NCBI GenBank assembly: GCA_020152595.1
Contig: JAIGNY010001807.1
Span: 1-64,000 of the forward strand
DNA length: 64,000 nucleotides
Source: Chiridota heheva
Taxonomy: Eukaryota > Echinodermata > Holothuroidea > Apodida > Chiridotidae
Direction of reading: 5' to 3'
The position numbers and the translations under genes are program-made. Below are positions 57,201 through 64,000 of this stretch, piece by piece (positions within the stretch are counted from its first letter, which is position 1; each line of letters opens with the position of its first letter). Below the pieces are notes generated by a model that was not told the DNA's origin, searched no databases, and was given only the letters and a program-made list of their open reading frames with translations.

Positions 57201-60200
57201 GATATGTTAATGAAAATGTTATCATGTTGTGATCTGAAATTGGGAAACAATTTGTCTGGTTCTTATTAATCAAAATTAAACTCTTCCTTAGTTAAGATCA
57301 ATTGTATGACCTGAAATGTGAGTGGGACAATTAACATGCTGTACAAGACTGAAGTTGGAAATCAATTCGATTAAGTGTTTCCTATCACAATCCAACTGAT
57401 TATCCCAGTGGATGTTAAAATCACCAAGTAGTACAATATTAGCAAACTTGCTGTAAATTTCCGACAAAAAATCTGCGAACTGAGTCACAAAAGCTGAACA
57501 TGTTATTGGAAGCATAGAAGAATATGGTGGTCTATATATAACAACAAATGTCAAGTTGCAGTTATTCACAGCATATTCTCCTGATCTTTTCAGTCACTTT
57601 AATGTTATCTTTAAACAACAAACCCACTCCACCTCCTCTACGACCGGATTTGGGATCAATGGCTTGAAAACTGTAGCCATTAAGGTTGTCAAGTGAAATT
57701 CTTGTATCAATTGAGTTATCTGTCAGCCATGTTTCGGTAATTGAAGCAATGTCTATGTTTTCTTCACAACAACAAACATAAACCTCATCCAGCTTATTGT
57801 TAATTGATCTGAGTGCCACAGTCAGATCCTTATTTTGATGATAGTTTTAGACACATTAAGACTTCTCAAACATAAATTATTTGCCTTCTTAAGCAATTTT
57901 CTTCTTTTAATCAAATTCCTTTTATTTCTTTGTTTGTTGGATGGGGATTTAACGGCACCACGACAATGAGGGTCAAATTGTAAGAGGTTGGAAGGAAAGG
58001 CAGATGGGGGAGATTGAGAGAAATACAAGAACTAAAAGTCAGAAAGCTGGGATCGAGAGAAGAGGTGCATGGGTGAAAAGAACAAAAAAAGTAGAGAGAG
58101 GGTGGTGGGAGAGGAGTACTAAATATGGTTGAAGAGGGAAGCATGATGAAGGAAGGAGATAATTTTATCTGGAGGGTTTTCCTGAAAGAGTTGTGGGGAG
58201 CGAGGGACGCTCTGGGAAGGTTGCACAGGGGGAAAGCAAGGAGAATGTGATGGACTGTGAGGGAGCAATGGCAATTGTTGCAGAAGGATTGGGGGGAACC
58301 AATAAGGAGGTGGGAGTGAGTAAGGTGGGTGTGACCTACTCTAAGACGGGTAATATGAACGTTGTCAACACGAAAGAGGTTGTGGATGGTGGGTTTGATC
58401 AGAATTGTTTTTATCAATTTGGGAGCCCCATGAGGTCTGCCAGTGGTCACGAACAAAGGAAGCGATAAGCAGTTTGATATTAGAAAGGGATTGGGAAAGA
58501 AGAAGGGGGGGGGACAAGCTTAGCAGCTACATCAATTCTATCATTGCCAGGGATGCCAACAGGAATACTTTTCCTGCAGAGGGTGGGCAAAAGGAGTTTC
58601 CAGAGGAGGTGGGATGTGAAGTTATCCCATTTAAGATTGAGTAAAGAAGTAAAGACAGCCTTGGTAGTCGGAGAAGATGGCAAAGTGGCTGAGCGGAGAT
58701 AAAGTTGAGGGCAAGAAGGATGGCCTTTGCCTCGGCTGAAAAGATGGACGAGTAGTCGGGGAGTCTGCTACTGAGGGTGATGTCTTGGATGACGGCAGCA
58801 GCAGCTGTCTTGTTGCCTTGGAACCATCAGTATAGATGGAGGTGTAGTTTGAGAGATGGTCTTTGATTTGGTTGTGGAGATTGATGAAGAGGTTAGGGTG
58901 GGTTTGGGTTTTGTGATGAGTGGAGAGGCCCAGGTGGATAGATGGGAGGGGGTGGCCCAGGGAGGAAAAGTTGGCCAGGAGAACGTGCCAAGAGTGGCGG
59001 GGTTGATACCGAAATGGAGGCAGTCTGATTTGATGTGTAAGCTAATGGGAGGGGATCGAGGTTTAGTCCTTTTAAAGAGGGTGGAGAAATTGGGGTACCT
59101 AATGAGGTTGTAAACAGGGTTCTGGGTGTTGGTAAAGACTCTAAAAGCATAGGAGAGGCTAAGCTTTTTACACCTTAGCAGAAAGGGGGGTTCGTTGGCT
59201 TCAACATGAAGGCTGGTGATTGGTGAGGTCCTGTAGGCACCAGACAAAGCCTGAGAGCTTCATTTTGGATGGTGTTGTTGTAGTTGAGGTAAGAGTTGTG
59301 AGCGACACAGTAGACAATATTGCCGTAGTCAAGCATGGCACGAATGGTGAGCCTGAAGATCTTGAGGAGAGCATGGCGGTTCGCACACCAAGTGGTGTTG
59401 GAGAGGAGGCGGAGAATTTAGAGGGAGCTGTTGCACTTCTGTTGCAATAATTGGGATTTGTCTTACTATGGAATGTACTTGAGTTCCACCTCTGTATCCC
59501 CTGTCTGGTACTCTAATCTCCAGGTATCCAATGCAATTATAAAACCATTGTGGAAGATAAGAATGTTTAGTTCCCCTTCTCAAGTGAAGTAATTCCTCCT
59601 TTGTATATCTGTTAACGTTATTGTTTATTACTGGGTTAGATTGATTCACTTGATCAATACAAGTCATGCTTGGTTTAGGAAGATAAAAATACTGTCCATT
59701 AGTGAAAATCAAAACAAAAACTTTCAAAGCTGTAGATTCCATTGAAATAAAGTGTAATTTATGGGAAAGAAAAGTACACCTTATCACTCAAAAATGCTTC
59801 ACCCATATGACATCTAAGGTGCACACTAACCCACCCCTGGGTGGGTACCCATTATAGCTAAAAATCAACACAATTATTCTACCTTATTCTACCACGCGGC
59901 GATACTATCGCCGTTTTAAAATACCTTTTTCCAAAAATAAAATCGGGACCTTACCAACATTCTATAAGGATGCAAATAATTTCATTGCAAAGATCTCGGA
60001 AAAATCTTTTATCAAATTGTATTTTTTGGGGGGGTATATACTCACATTTTTTCGGCAAATTTTGTCCAATTATTCAGAAATGTACCTTTTTGTTTAAAAT
60101 GTACCGAAAAATGCATATTTTTGAACAATTTACGAAAATTGCTTAGAAAATAAATTTAGATATTTTTTTTTTAAATAAACTATATAGACAAGTCATATTA

Positions 60201-63200
60201 TCCAAATCTAATCACATTTTGCTCATAGCTGGTCATTATTTATAAATTATTTGTAAAATATGTAGAATTTTGTGATTTTTGATAATTTTTTGACCCTTTT
60301 TGTTAAAAAATTGTGTGATCCACCCCTATATCGTAATAAAAAGTTTCAAACGCCATTCTGTAGCGTAAACAACGAGTTTTCACATGGATTGCTGCAATAA
60401 AAAACATACCTCCTCGATCGTTGCTAAAAGGTTTATAGCCACGTCACTCAAGTTATTTTTAGATTTTGTTGACATTTACGTTAAGGCGACAGAAGAAAGT
60501 GTATCTCGAATCTTGTTTGAAAGTGAAACTGAGGATTAAGAAAAGTCAGAAGGCTTTTGCCGGTGATGGAGATCTTTTTGTACCTGGACCCAACCCAGAA
60601 GAGGCCTAAAGATGATCAGAACCAGGTAAAATGATTTTTTCAAATTTCTAAAATCGTGGGTGCATTTTTCAAACTTCATGCTTACTAACGTTACTCGTTA
60701 GGCTTAACGTTAGGCACAGCTTAATTGTTAGTTCTGATCCATTCAAAATCAAAGCAAAAGCAGTGTAATTTAGCTGGGATTATTTACTTGTAATGATTAT
60801 AAACGAGTAAATGGGTCACTAAAATCCGACGTGGTTAAGATGAATTGTTTTTATTATAGTAATTTTGGATGAAACTTTACAGATCAATCCTTGATTTGTG
60901 GTGCAACAGTGCCCATATACCTATTTCGCAAATTCTCGATTCCATGTTGTGAGGTTGTGGTGCAGTGGAATAGGATTACAATTTAAAAGGGAAAGGGTCC
61001 CATGTTGATGGAAAGAGAGACATGTTGGGGCAAGATACCAATGGTGGGGGCCAAGCTGTCCCATGTAAGGGGAAATTATTTTCATTGAAGGAATTTGGAT
61101 CCTGCAAGAGGGCCATATCTTTTTTTTTTTTTAGGAAGGGGGGATGGTATTTCCCCTGGTTCCCCCTCCCAATATAAATAAGCCAGAACCCCCACCCCAC
61201 CCCAACCCCTGTATTTCCTTGGAAACAGTTAAAATTGTACTTCTCTGAAGGATTTTCCTGTATTTGGACAAATTTATTGACATTTCATATGCGGTACCAA
61301 CTCACTGAAGGATTCCAAGTTTGGCAACGTCAACATGATTACTGATGCTTAGAACCATTTTAGAGTACCTTTTCAATTCCTACAGGAATCAACAACAAAA
61401 GTAAGTTTCTACAAGACTTTCAGTATAACCTGAATAAATATAAGTATTTTCAAAGCTTCTAATGGCTAAAATTGGTTCATAAACTGAAAATTTCAAGCCT
61501 GCGCATTATTAATAGGTAAATTAGCTAATTTGTATATCATTTGCGTAACATTTTTATTAAAATTTTGGTGTAAACATTTCCTTTTTATATTATATTATGT
61601 GCATCATAGAAAGGAACAATGCATGTTTACAGGAAAGTATAGCGCCAAATCCTATCAGATAGATCATTGGCAAAATCAAAGGGTCAATTTTTAGGCCCAA
61701 AAAAGTCAAAAAAAATAAAATTGACGTATGAATTTTTTTCTTGCTCCAAAAAAATCAAGAGTACTATCAAATAAAAGGTCCTACTTTCAACAGTTCATAA
61801 ATCCTATCAATAATTTTTTTCTAATTAGCCACAAGCAAAATGTCACAAAGATAGCAGTTTGAGGACATCTAATAATCTCAATCAATGTCCTCATTTGCAT
61901 AAATTTGCATAATTCACCAGATAATTATGCAAACCAATGTAAAGTTTAAAGTCTTAGCTTTCATATAACATAGAAAATGATGATAAATTTGTGAAAAAGC
62001 CTCCTTTCCAAAAAGTTCCCTAAAATAACACTTGTATTCTCAAATGCTCTGGTAGAGTAAGGGTTAAGTACTGGTAATAATATATTGGTGCTTGGAAGTT
62101 TTTGCCATCTTTATAATTCTTCAACAGTGTGAAATCAATCTAACAAGAACCATAAAACTTCATATCTTCATAAAAAAATGTGTTACTTATCCAGAATTTT
62201 GAAAGATATTCCTCTGGTCAAACATGTATGATAAAAGATAATTAAAGAAACGTAAAGGTGAAAAACTTCTTTGATATCATATTCAGTTTAGAAGATACTA
62301 TATTTCAAAGATTCCGCAAGTATGTTTCAAAGTGACTAGCACTTTAAGTCTAATTCCAAAGTGTGATGTCATAAAGGCATTTCCATGACAATTTATATAT
62401 ATTTCTTTGAGAATTAATTTGCTTTTCCTAATGTTGTTATTGAGATGAGATCAAACAAATACCTTTTTATTAAAATGTTTTGCATATCTGATTTTTTTTT
62501 AAATGACAATTTGTTTGAATAATATAAACAAGGTTTTAGGTAATGTGATGGACAAGTGTCACATGTTTCTCTGAAGTTTTTAACTTAAATAACTTATTGT
62601 AGAAATAAGATATCATTGTGGTGTTTTCATGACATTTGTCCTCGATTGTCTTCAATCATGTCAATGTTTAAACCACAGGAATATTCCTTTAAATTAATGT
62701 CTTGTGATTAGGCCTAAACAAAAAGTTGCTGGTTTGCCCTCCTCCACCGCCCCTAATTCACCAAAAAATTGGGGTGGTGTTTAAAAAAAAGAAATTGTTA
62801 AATTTTCAAAAATCCCTATGCTTCGTAAAAATCCCGACTAAATGGCATCTCAACAATTTTTGCCTGTTGAATGTTGCTGTTACTGTGGAAAAAATGAAGC
62901 CCACCTCCCACAAGAGCTTGAGAATACAAAGTTGTCTGTCTGTTTGTAATGAGTGTGTCATTCAAGGGAAAGGAAATCCCAAGTCACACAGAAAGCTCAT
63001 GAGATATTAAAAACAGCAAAATAAAAGGAAGCATAGATGTGAAAATAAAGTGAAGTGTTTTAATTATGTTTTATAAATGTTTTTGGTACTTAATCCTAAG
63101 CAAGCCAAACAAAAAAACATTTCCACAAGAAAGAGCAAACAAACAATAATTTTTTTAAGGCCTTATTAACAAAATATAGGTCATAAAAGCCCTACCTCGG

Positions 63201-63316
63201 CTCGTTTCATCAAGACGTCAGAAAGCTGCTGTTCAAGTTCCCTGATTCTGCCCTCATGGTTCTGGGTAGGCTCCGACCTCATTTGTCTTGGGAATGGGGC
63301 AGGGGCTCCAGTTGTT
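27079..63316 (-). CDS. LRRCC1: Leucine-rich repeat and coiled-coil centrosomal protein 1, 18 exons (N-terminus outside the window)
   Basis: Eighteen exons on the minus strand, all with GT-AG borders and compatible phases, give one uninterrupted frame of 780 residues ending at TGA (27,079-27,081). From memory, vertebrate LRRCC1 shares the segments WG(Q/H)ELAQQGSSLAQ, IDDQTETI(K/R)KLK, QYNDLEDEFR, MVKEQKARIAELS and QQLQELLATREQEH in this order. The protein is about 1,030 residues in vertebrates with leucine-rich repeats in the first 250, so what is seen is the linker and the whole coiled coil. LRRCC1 (related to algal VFL1) sits at the distal centriole and is needed for spindle organisation and cilium formation. 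Exons 1-4 encode a low-complexity Ser/Thr/Lys-rich linker; from exon 5 on the sequence is heptad-rich coiled coil. No frameshift or stop in 2.3 kb of coding sequence suggests an active gene. Introns total about 34 kb and are loaded with repeats. Confidence 0.92.
27504..27639 (-). CDS. LRRCC1: LRRCC1 exon 17 of window
   Basis: 136 nt. Encodes IASDRMHAMDDAFRHQLETA and RQMELDQANQK. Acceptor GTATCTCAG, donor GTAAGA. Confidence 0.9.
28282..28419 (-). CDS. LRRCC1: LRRCC1 exon 16 of window
   Basis: 138 nt. Encodes NLDQKWKDKGDLISTLEDQV and a lysine-rich KFKAERDKALEKE. Acceptor TTTTTTCAG, donor GTGAGT. Confidence 0.92.
28905..29020. repeat. Possible SINE tail fragment
   Basis: Contains GGGACGTTAAACC followed by repeated TATGC. 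Phrases of this kind are common in tRNA-derived SINEs of marine invertebrates. Promoter boxes not seen, so tentative. Confidence 0.25.
29462..30114 (-). mobile_element. piggyBac-like non-autonomous element
   Basis: 653 bp with 14-bp perfect terminal inverted repeats (CCCTCTCAGTACCA) and TTAA on both sides (29,458-29,461 and 30,115-30,118), the hallmark of piggyBac insertion. On the minus strand, ATG at 29,906-29,908 opens MAANNSDSDFEESACDSSEL, a short acidic frame (32 codons) that continues out of phase after its stop. It looks like the remnant of the acidic N-terminus of a piggyBac transposase. It lies in LRRCC1 intron 28,420-30,229. Confidence 0.85.
30230..30438 (-). CDS. LRRCC1: LRRCC1 exon 15 of window
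   Basis: 209 nt. Encodes AVFERDDEIKKAREENLEIQ, RLQERKGELKQQVQEVQLEL and DESQRAY, all strong coiled coil. Acceptor TTGGTAAG, donor GTAGGA. Confidence 0.9.
30581..30716. repeat. Tandem duplication, about 68-bp unit, with nearby poly-A
   Basis: Two diverged copies sharing ACGCATAGGTA, ACTCAGAATG and ACAGGCCCAAAG. A homopolymer of about 25 A lies at 30,740-30,764. Confidence 0.65.
31154..31317 (-). CDS. LRRCC1: LRRCC1 exon 14 of window
   Basis: 164 nt. Encodes SSLAQDRGRLESRIEVLNAE and the diagnostic KTKVIDDQTETIKKLKE. Acceptor GTTTTTAG, donor GTAATA. Confidence 0.92.
32497..32671 (-). CDS. LRRCC1: LRRCC1 exon 13 of window
   Basis: 175 nt. Encodes DHAQTQERQLEEARRRLLQF, a leucine-rich middle, and the diagnostic GLKAERKLWGQELAQQ. 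Acceptor TTCAAAG, donor GTACAA. Confidence 0.92.
33593..33664 (-). CDS. LRRCC1: LRRCC1 exon 12 of window
   Basis: 72 nt, 24 codons, phase 0. Encodes MVKEQKARIAELSRSKQDI and MLTSK. Acceptor CATTTCAG, donor GTAGTA. Confidence 0.9.
34743..34856 (-). CDS. LRRCC1: LRRCC1 exon 11 of window
   Basis: 114 nt, 38 codons, phase 0. Encodes IQDAYENATMEATKYRESIE and EKRASGLVTELTA. Acceptor TCTCACAG, donor GTGAGT. Confidence 0.88.
35620..35704 (-). CDS. LRRCC1: LRRCC1 exon 10 of window
   Basis: 85 nt. Encodes IDELTRQYNDLEDEFRLALR, one of the best conserved segments of LRRCC1, then LESDRYQQ. Acceptor CTTTCAG, donor GTGAGT. Confidence 0.92.
36186..36302 (-). CDS. LRRCC1: LRRCC1 exon 9 of window
   Basis: 117 nt. 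Encodes NEISQMYRLDSKEMQEMIDK and RERQSHEKEHSMYQQ. Acceptor CTCTCAG, donor GTGAG. Confidence 0.88.
37095..37667 (-). repeat. 39-bp minisatellite starting at an LRRCC1 splice donor
   Basis: About 14 tandem units. On the minus strand each unit starts GTAAAGGCTGTGGGCAGTAA and ends GTTGTAGAG. The first unit begins exactly at the donor of LRRCC1 exon 8 (37,668), so every unit boundary reads GAG-GTAAAG and resembles a 5' splice site. Unit length divisible by three keeps a frame open (about 130 codons of a 13-residue repeat); this is not a gene. An 18-nt T run lies at about 37,072-37,089. Confidence 0.9.
37668..37807 (-). CDS. LRRCC1: LRRCC1 exon 8 of window
   Basis: 140 nt. Contains the recognisable LRRCC1 segment VKIQQLQELLATREQEH. 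Acceptor GTTTCAG, donor GTAAAGGC, which is the first of about fourteen near-identical donor-like sites (see the 39-bp minisatellite). Confidence 0.9.
38349..38483 (-). CDS. LRRCC1: LRRCC1 exon 7 of window
   Basis: 135 nt, 45 codons, phase 0 at both ends. Encodes AEVKNLTGRLETVVQSEEEK and TARKLEAERMQQHAHE. Acceptor GTTATAG, donor GTAAAG. Confidence 0.88.
38629..41700. repeat. 28-bp satellite, array A
   Basis: About 3.07 kb of tandem units GACAAAAGGGCAAAGCAGAA plus GGATGGGT, with common variants (GGGAAAAGCAGAA, GCAGGATGGGT with 3 bases missing, GCAGCAGG, GGGGGAC). A 10-bp insert GACAATGGGT recurs at intervals. Lies in LRRCC1 intron 38,484-47,202. The apparent proteins of up to about 1,060 residues in all three minus frames come from the absence of stops in the unit. 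Confidence 0.97.
41767..42455 (-). repeat. Tandem triplication of the LINE 3' end, 229-bp unit
   Basis: TTTACATACAAGGAAATTAC begins units at 41,767, 41,996 and 42,225 (exactly 229 apart). The units also share GTTTTAAGCTTAGTTTTAAA and GGGAGGGGGAGGGAATTCCA. The third unit joins the LINE coding region and has a few extra bases. It includes the last codons of the LINE ORF and part of its 3' UTR. Confidence 0.9.
42302..44507 (-). pseudogene. LINE reverse transcriptase (broken ORF2)
   Basis: Pieces at 44,298-44,507, 43,745-44,311, 42,908-43,672 and 42,302-42,898. RT motifs: SNYRPVSNLTFVSKLVERAV, LLFLDLSAAFDTVNH, CGVPQGSCLGP and the catalytic SYADDTQLY at about 43,160. The C-terminal piece contains LHWLPVKQRIDYKI, typical of CR1/L2-type LINEs. 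A TAA near 43,746, a stop near 42,905 and a frame change near 44,300 break the frame. Confidence 0.85.
44777..44794 (+). repeat. Poly-A run at the LINE/satellite border
   Basis: About 18 A directly before the satellite resumes. It may mark the 3' tail of a plus-strand insertion, or be the edge of the LINE-containing segment. Confidence 0.5.
44795..46813. repeat. 28-bp satellite, array B, with a 66-bp higher-order unit
   Basis: Same unit as array A. From about 45,850 to 46,790 the units are organised as 28 + 28 + 10 = 66 bp (two 28-bp units plus GACAATGGGT), repeated about 13 times with alternating GCAGAAGG, GCAGAGGG and GCAAAAGG variants. The left half (44,800-45,850) is irregular like array A. 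Confidence 0.95.
46999..47171. repeat. about 42-bp minisatellite, 4 units
   Basis: Units begin CATTCCACAGGGAAG and contain AGTTGGGGAA and GTCACATG; lengths about 46, 42, 41 and 42. Ends 30 bp before LRRCC1 exon 6. Confidence 0.85.
47203..47321 (-). CDS. LRRCC1: LRRCC1 exon 6 of window
   Basis: 119 nt. Encodes SEERELQDVTLEATSRLKQA and EKEHRVRLEEQLENAQ. Acceptor ATTTAACAG, donor GTACGC. The following intron, 8.7 kb, holds the 28-bp satellite and a LINE. Confidence 0.85.
47508..47806. repeat. 26-bp minisatellite, about 11 units
   Basis: Unit CATTGGTTTCTGTGTTGTGC plus ACAACA, with variants GCGC and GGATT. Lies in LRRCC1 intron 47,322-47,858. The unit lacks stops on either strand, which gives spurious frames of 100-180 codons. 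Confidence 0.95.
47859..47958 (-). CDS. LRRCC1: LRRCC1 exon 5 of window
   Basis: 100 nt. Encodes ILLQELDSERERRWKAEQAA and IRLADHVKTFQSK: the start of the continuous coiled coil. Acceptor GTTTCAG, donor GTAAGG. Confidence 0.85.
48274..48353. mobile_element. Mini piggyBac-like element 1
   Basis: 80 bp flanked by TTAA (48,270-48,273 and 48,354-48,357). Left end CCCTTACTCTACCAGCAC; the right end in reverse complement is CCTTTACTCTATT, an imperfect inverted repeat. The inside, with GATGGGGCACCCAAAA, is shared with the next element. Confidence 0.6.
48498..48598. mobile_element. Mini piggyBac-like element 2
   Basis: 101 bp flanked by TTAA (48,494-48,497 and 48,599-48,602). Left end CCCTTAGTCTACCAGCAC; right end in reverse complement CCCTTACTTTACCATG. 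Shares AGCACTTTTTTGAAAATG and GATGGGGCACCCAAAA with element 1, 140 bp away. Confidence 0.65.
48932..49076 (-). CDS. LRRCC1: LRRCC1 exon 4 of window
   Basis: 145 nt. Begins with LPQPMKAAVSQKSTTSS and ends NITNSSAEQDAEKL. Acceptor GTTGGTGTAG, donor GTGAGT. Serine-rich linker leading into the coiled coil. Confidence 0.8.
49840..49981 (-). CDS. LRRCC1: LRRCC1 exon 3 of window
   Basis: 142 nt. Encodes an acidic start (TDHTDESDADGQLTRSS) and a strongly basic stretch (KERRGKKLVSKATVTKGQK). Acceptor TTGCCATAG, donor GTTTGC. Disordered linker that could carry a localisation signal; this is inference. Confidence 0.8.
50160..50825. repeat. Degenerate CCATGCCA/TCCCACATGCC repeat
   Basis: Pyrimidine-rich stretch built of variants of CCCACATGCCATCC at 12- to 20-bp spacing. 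The long plus-strand frames over it are low-complexity and not coding. Lies in LRRCC1 intron 49,982-52,998. Confidence 0.7.
50826..50990. repeat. 18-bp minisatellite
   Basis: About eight units of TTCACCTACCATCCTCCA with single-base variants (CTCCC). The array grades into the degenerate repeat on its left. Confidence 0.9.
51071..52276. other. Intronic sequence without recognised feature
   Basis: AT-rich. A short phrase near 51,640 (CCTTCACCAACTTCATTGGCG) resembles one at 31,400 (ACCGCCAACGAAGTTGGACGG) in inverted form, so both may be parts of an unidentified repeat. Confidence 0.35.
52285..52755. mobile_element. hAT-type non-autonomous element 1
   Basis: 471 bp with terminal inverted repeats CAGGGTTGGAAAAA (14 bp perfect) and flanking 8-bp direct repeats TCTTATAT (52,277-52,284) and TCTTGTAT (52,756-52,763), 7 of 8 identical. 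CAG ends and 8-bp duplications are characteristic of hAT transposons. No transposase inside. Lies in LRRCC1 intron 49,982-52,998. Confidence 0.85.
52999..53104 (-). CDS. LRRCC1: LRRCC1 exon 2 of window
   Basis: 106 nt, 35 codons plus one base. Encodes LEAKGVEDSNSTTATTL and a basic end, RGHRHKRVAKR. Acceptor GTTTTAAG, donor GTATGT. Low-complexity linker, poorly conserved in the family. Confidence 0.8.
53375..53633 (-). repeat. Minisatellite tail of the LINE, distal part
   Basis: Units of about 32 bp with CACTTCTACAGTACTAACTA followed by TATATATAG and (T/C)GCT. It is the same array as 54,617-55,060, separated by the hAT element. Confidence 0.85.
53634..54616. mobile_element. hAT-type non-autonomous element 2, nested in the LINE tail
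   Basis: 983 bp. The left end CAGTGTTCGACAAATCG and the right end in reverse complement CAGCGTTCGACAAATCG match at 16 of 17 bases. Perfect 8-bp duplication GTACTCAC at 53,626-53,633 and 54,617-54,624. Subterminal TTGCCCGG motifs near both ends. No transposase inside. Confidence 0.88.
54617..55060 (-). repeat. Minisatellite tail of the LINE, proximal part
   Basis: Continuation of the 30- to 36-bp TACAGTACTAACTATAT array, ending at AACTATAATCAGAGGCACTT where the LINE 3' UTR starts. On the minus strand it follows the LINE, so it probably arose by expansion of its 3' terminal repeat. Confidence 0.85.
55061..57928 (-). mobile_element. CR1/L2-like LINE with endonuclease and RT (main part)
   Basis: Minus-strand pieces in order. 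57,562-57,819 and 57,288-57,569 encode an APE-type endonuclease (SITETWLTDNS, GRRGGGVGLLF, VVIYRPPYS, VLLGDFNIHWDNQLD). 56,242-56,763 and 55,887-56,237 encode the RT N-part. 55,762-56,049 has PQGSCAGPVLYNLYAS and VYADDLPYHS. 55,312-55,623 is the C-terminal SLHWLPLRSRIVFRL region. Multiple stops and frameshifts. The 5' end continues at 59,445 beyond an inserted LINE. Confidence 0.85.
57929..59444 (-). mobile_element. RNase H-bearing LINE (3' part), inserted in the CR1/L2-like LINE
   Basis: Minus-strand, 5'-truncated. 59,100-59,390 encodes the end of RT and SGAYRTSPITSLHVEANEPP. 58,480-58,760 encodes an RNase H remnant with VGIPGNDRIDVAAKLV. 58,190-58,456 encodes HITRLRVGHTHLTHSHLLIG and the CNNCHCSLTVHHILLAFP finger. 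The 3' UTR ends in a CAAACAAA tail near 57,930. This order fits Jockey/I-type LINEs. Frames are broken. Confidence 0.8.
59445..59790 (-). pseudogene. 5' coding part of the interrupted CR1/L2-like LINE
   Basis: Minus-strand frame with NRYTKEELLHLRRGTKHSYL and VRQIPIIATEVQQ. 'YT-x-EELL' starts are usual for CR1/L2-type LINE proteins just before the endonuclease. Its continuation (KRRKLLKKANNLCLRSLN) lies at about 57,840-57,925, on the far side of the inserted LINE. Confidence 0.65.
59791..62040. other. AT-rich intronic sequence, no gene recognised
   Basis: Long AT-rich region. A perfect CCACCCCTGGGTGGG palindrome lies near 59,836, and a GGCGATACTATCGCC palindrome near 59,897. The rest shows no open frame of interest. 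Confidence 0.4.
62047..62061. mobile_element. Solitary end of a mini piggyBac-like element
   Basis: CTGGTAGAGTAAGGG followed by TTAA is the same terminal sequence (reverse complement CCCTTACTCTACCAG) as the elements at 48,274 and 48,498. The other end was not found nearby. Confidence 0.4.
62840..63012 (+). pseudogene. Cysteine-rich protein remnant
   Basis: In one frame, CCCYCGKNEAHLPQELENTK; after a one-base shift, LSVCNECVIQGKGNPKSHRK, then a stop at about 63,006. Two CxxC pairs suggest a zinc ribbon at a protein end, perhaps transposon-derived. Polyadenylation-like AATAAA motifs follow (near 63,020 and 63,044). Family not recognised. Confidence 0.3.
63196..63316 (-). CDS. LRRCC1: LRRCC1 exon 1 of window
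   Basis: 121 nt; its first base completes a codon begun in an upstream exon outside the window. Encodes a proline-containing linker and then EGRIRELEQQLSDVLMKRAE, the first coiled-coil heptads. Acceptor TTGCTTTCAG, donor GTAGGG. Ends in phase 0. Confidence 0.85.
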
Positions 63317-63747
63317 CTGAAAGCAACAGCCTGAGCAATCACATGAACAAATAAGGAGAGAAATTCCAGATGTTAGAATTTGATCATTTAAAAGTTGTTT
63401 AAACTAGCAACTCCTTCTTTAAATTGTACTTTTTTTATATTTGTGGAGAGATTTGGTGAGATTATTTCAATCTGAACACAATTATAAGGTTTTCTGCTTG
63501 ATATTTCAATATTGATTTTTAACAAGATTAAACAAAGTAAAATTAGATTTATGGCAAAAGTTCTGTCAACTTTCAGTAATTTGAGAAAGTTAAAGGATTA
63601 ATTTAGTGGTCAAGCATGTTTATCTTATATAAAAGAGGACTTCAAAAGAAATAAAATGGTGAAGAAAGCATTCAAAAATCTTTTTCTGTTAAGGAGATAT
63701 TTAAGTTTAAAGTTTGGTATCATTTATGTAGAAACGACTGAAATCAA

Positions 63748-64000
63748 GACTAGTTGTGATGTTATAGCCTCAGATTCCTCAAAGTCTTTATGTATTCTAT
63801 CATATTTTGTCCTGCGATTTTGTGGCTTAAAAACCATGGGATATATCAAAAAAGTAGTAAAACTGAATCTATGAAGGGTATTTATAATATACCTGAAGAA
63901 AGTTTGAGAAAATAATTTAAATAGTGAAAAAATCAAATAACCTTTCCTTAAAATAGATAAAGACTTTGAGGAATCTGAGGCTGTGACATCACAACTAGTC
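63748..64000. repeat. Inverted repeat reaching the window edge
   Basis: GACTAGTTGTGATGTTATAG with the following CCTCAGATTCCTCAAAGTC (63,748-63,791) recurs inverted at 63,956-64,000, about 95% identical. The spacer is about 165 bp. The right arm is cut by the window end, so full arm length is unknown. Confidence 0.8.

Overview
This window is animal genomic DNA: genes split by GT-AG introns, several classes of retrotransposons and DNA transposons, and large minisatellites. The transposon mix, the TTAGGG-type telomere-like motif and the GGCCTA-rich intergenic sequence suggest a marine invertebrate deuterostome, most likely an echinoderm. That assignment is inference only. There is no sign of operons, CRISPR arrays, rRNA or tRNA genes.

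Layout. (1) 1-6.9 kb: a tandem array with a unit of about 2.35 kb. Each unit carries a 3'-terminal exon encoding a SET-domain protein (three copies; copy 1 is cut by the window edge and copies 1 and 2 are disrupted), followed by a polyadenylation signal and an array of about 160-bp subrepeats. (2) 7-10.4 kb: sparse sequence with LINE debris, one possible terminal exon and a Gag-like scrap. (3) 10,385-18,653: an almost complete Ty3/gypsy-type LTR retrotransposon (LTRs, primer-binding site, gag, pro, RT, RNase H, integrase, polypurine tract). It has a canonical AAATTTT slippery heptamer at the gag/pro junction and several inactivating indels. (4) 18.65-26 kb: LINE debris, a small candidate transmembrane-protein exon, three copies of a dispersed 'LFG' repeat, and the decayed remains of an uncharacterised invertebrate gene family whose end resembles the intracellular domain of P2X7 receptors.

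(5) 27.1-63.3 kb, minus strand: 18 exons of one gene, which I identify as the coiled-coil and C-terminal part of LRRCC1 (leucine-rich-repeat and coiled-coil centrosomal protein; centriole and cilium biogenesis). All 18 exons have GT-AG borders and join in one open frame of 780 residues up to the stop. The N-terminal leucine-rich-repeat exons must lie beyond position 64,000.

The LRRCC1 introns hold most of the remaining structure. Intron 38,484-47,202 contains a 5-kb array of a 28-bp satellite split by a CR1/L2-like LINE. Intron 36,303-37,667 is largely a 39-bp minisatellite that starts at the splice donor and repeats it in every unit. Intron 47,322-47,858 has a 26-bp minisatellite. Intron 53,105-63,195 has a CR1/L2-like LINE interrupted by a second, RNase H-bearing LINE, with a hAT-type element nested in the LINE's minisatellite tail. 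Other introns hold a second hAT element and three piggyBac-like elements flanked by TTAA.

I found no multi-gene pathway. Apart from LRRCC1 and possibly SET copy 3, nearly all protein-like sequence is transposon-derived or decaying. Exon numbers below count from the 5' side of the gene within the window, so true gene exon numbers are higher.
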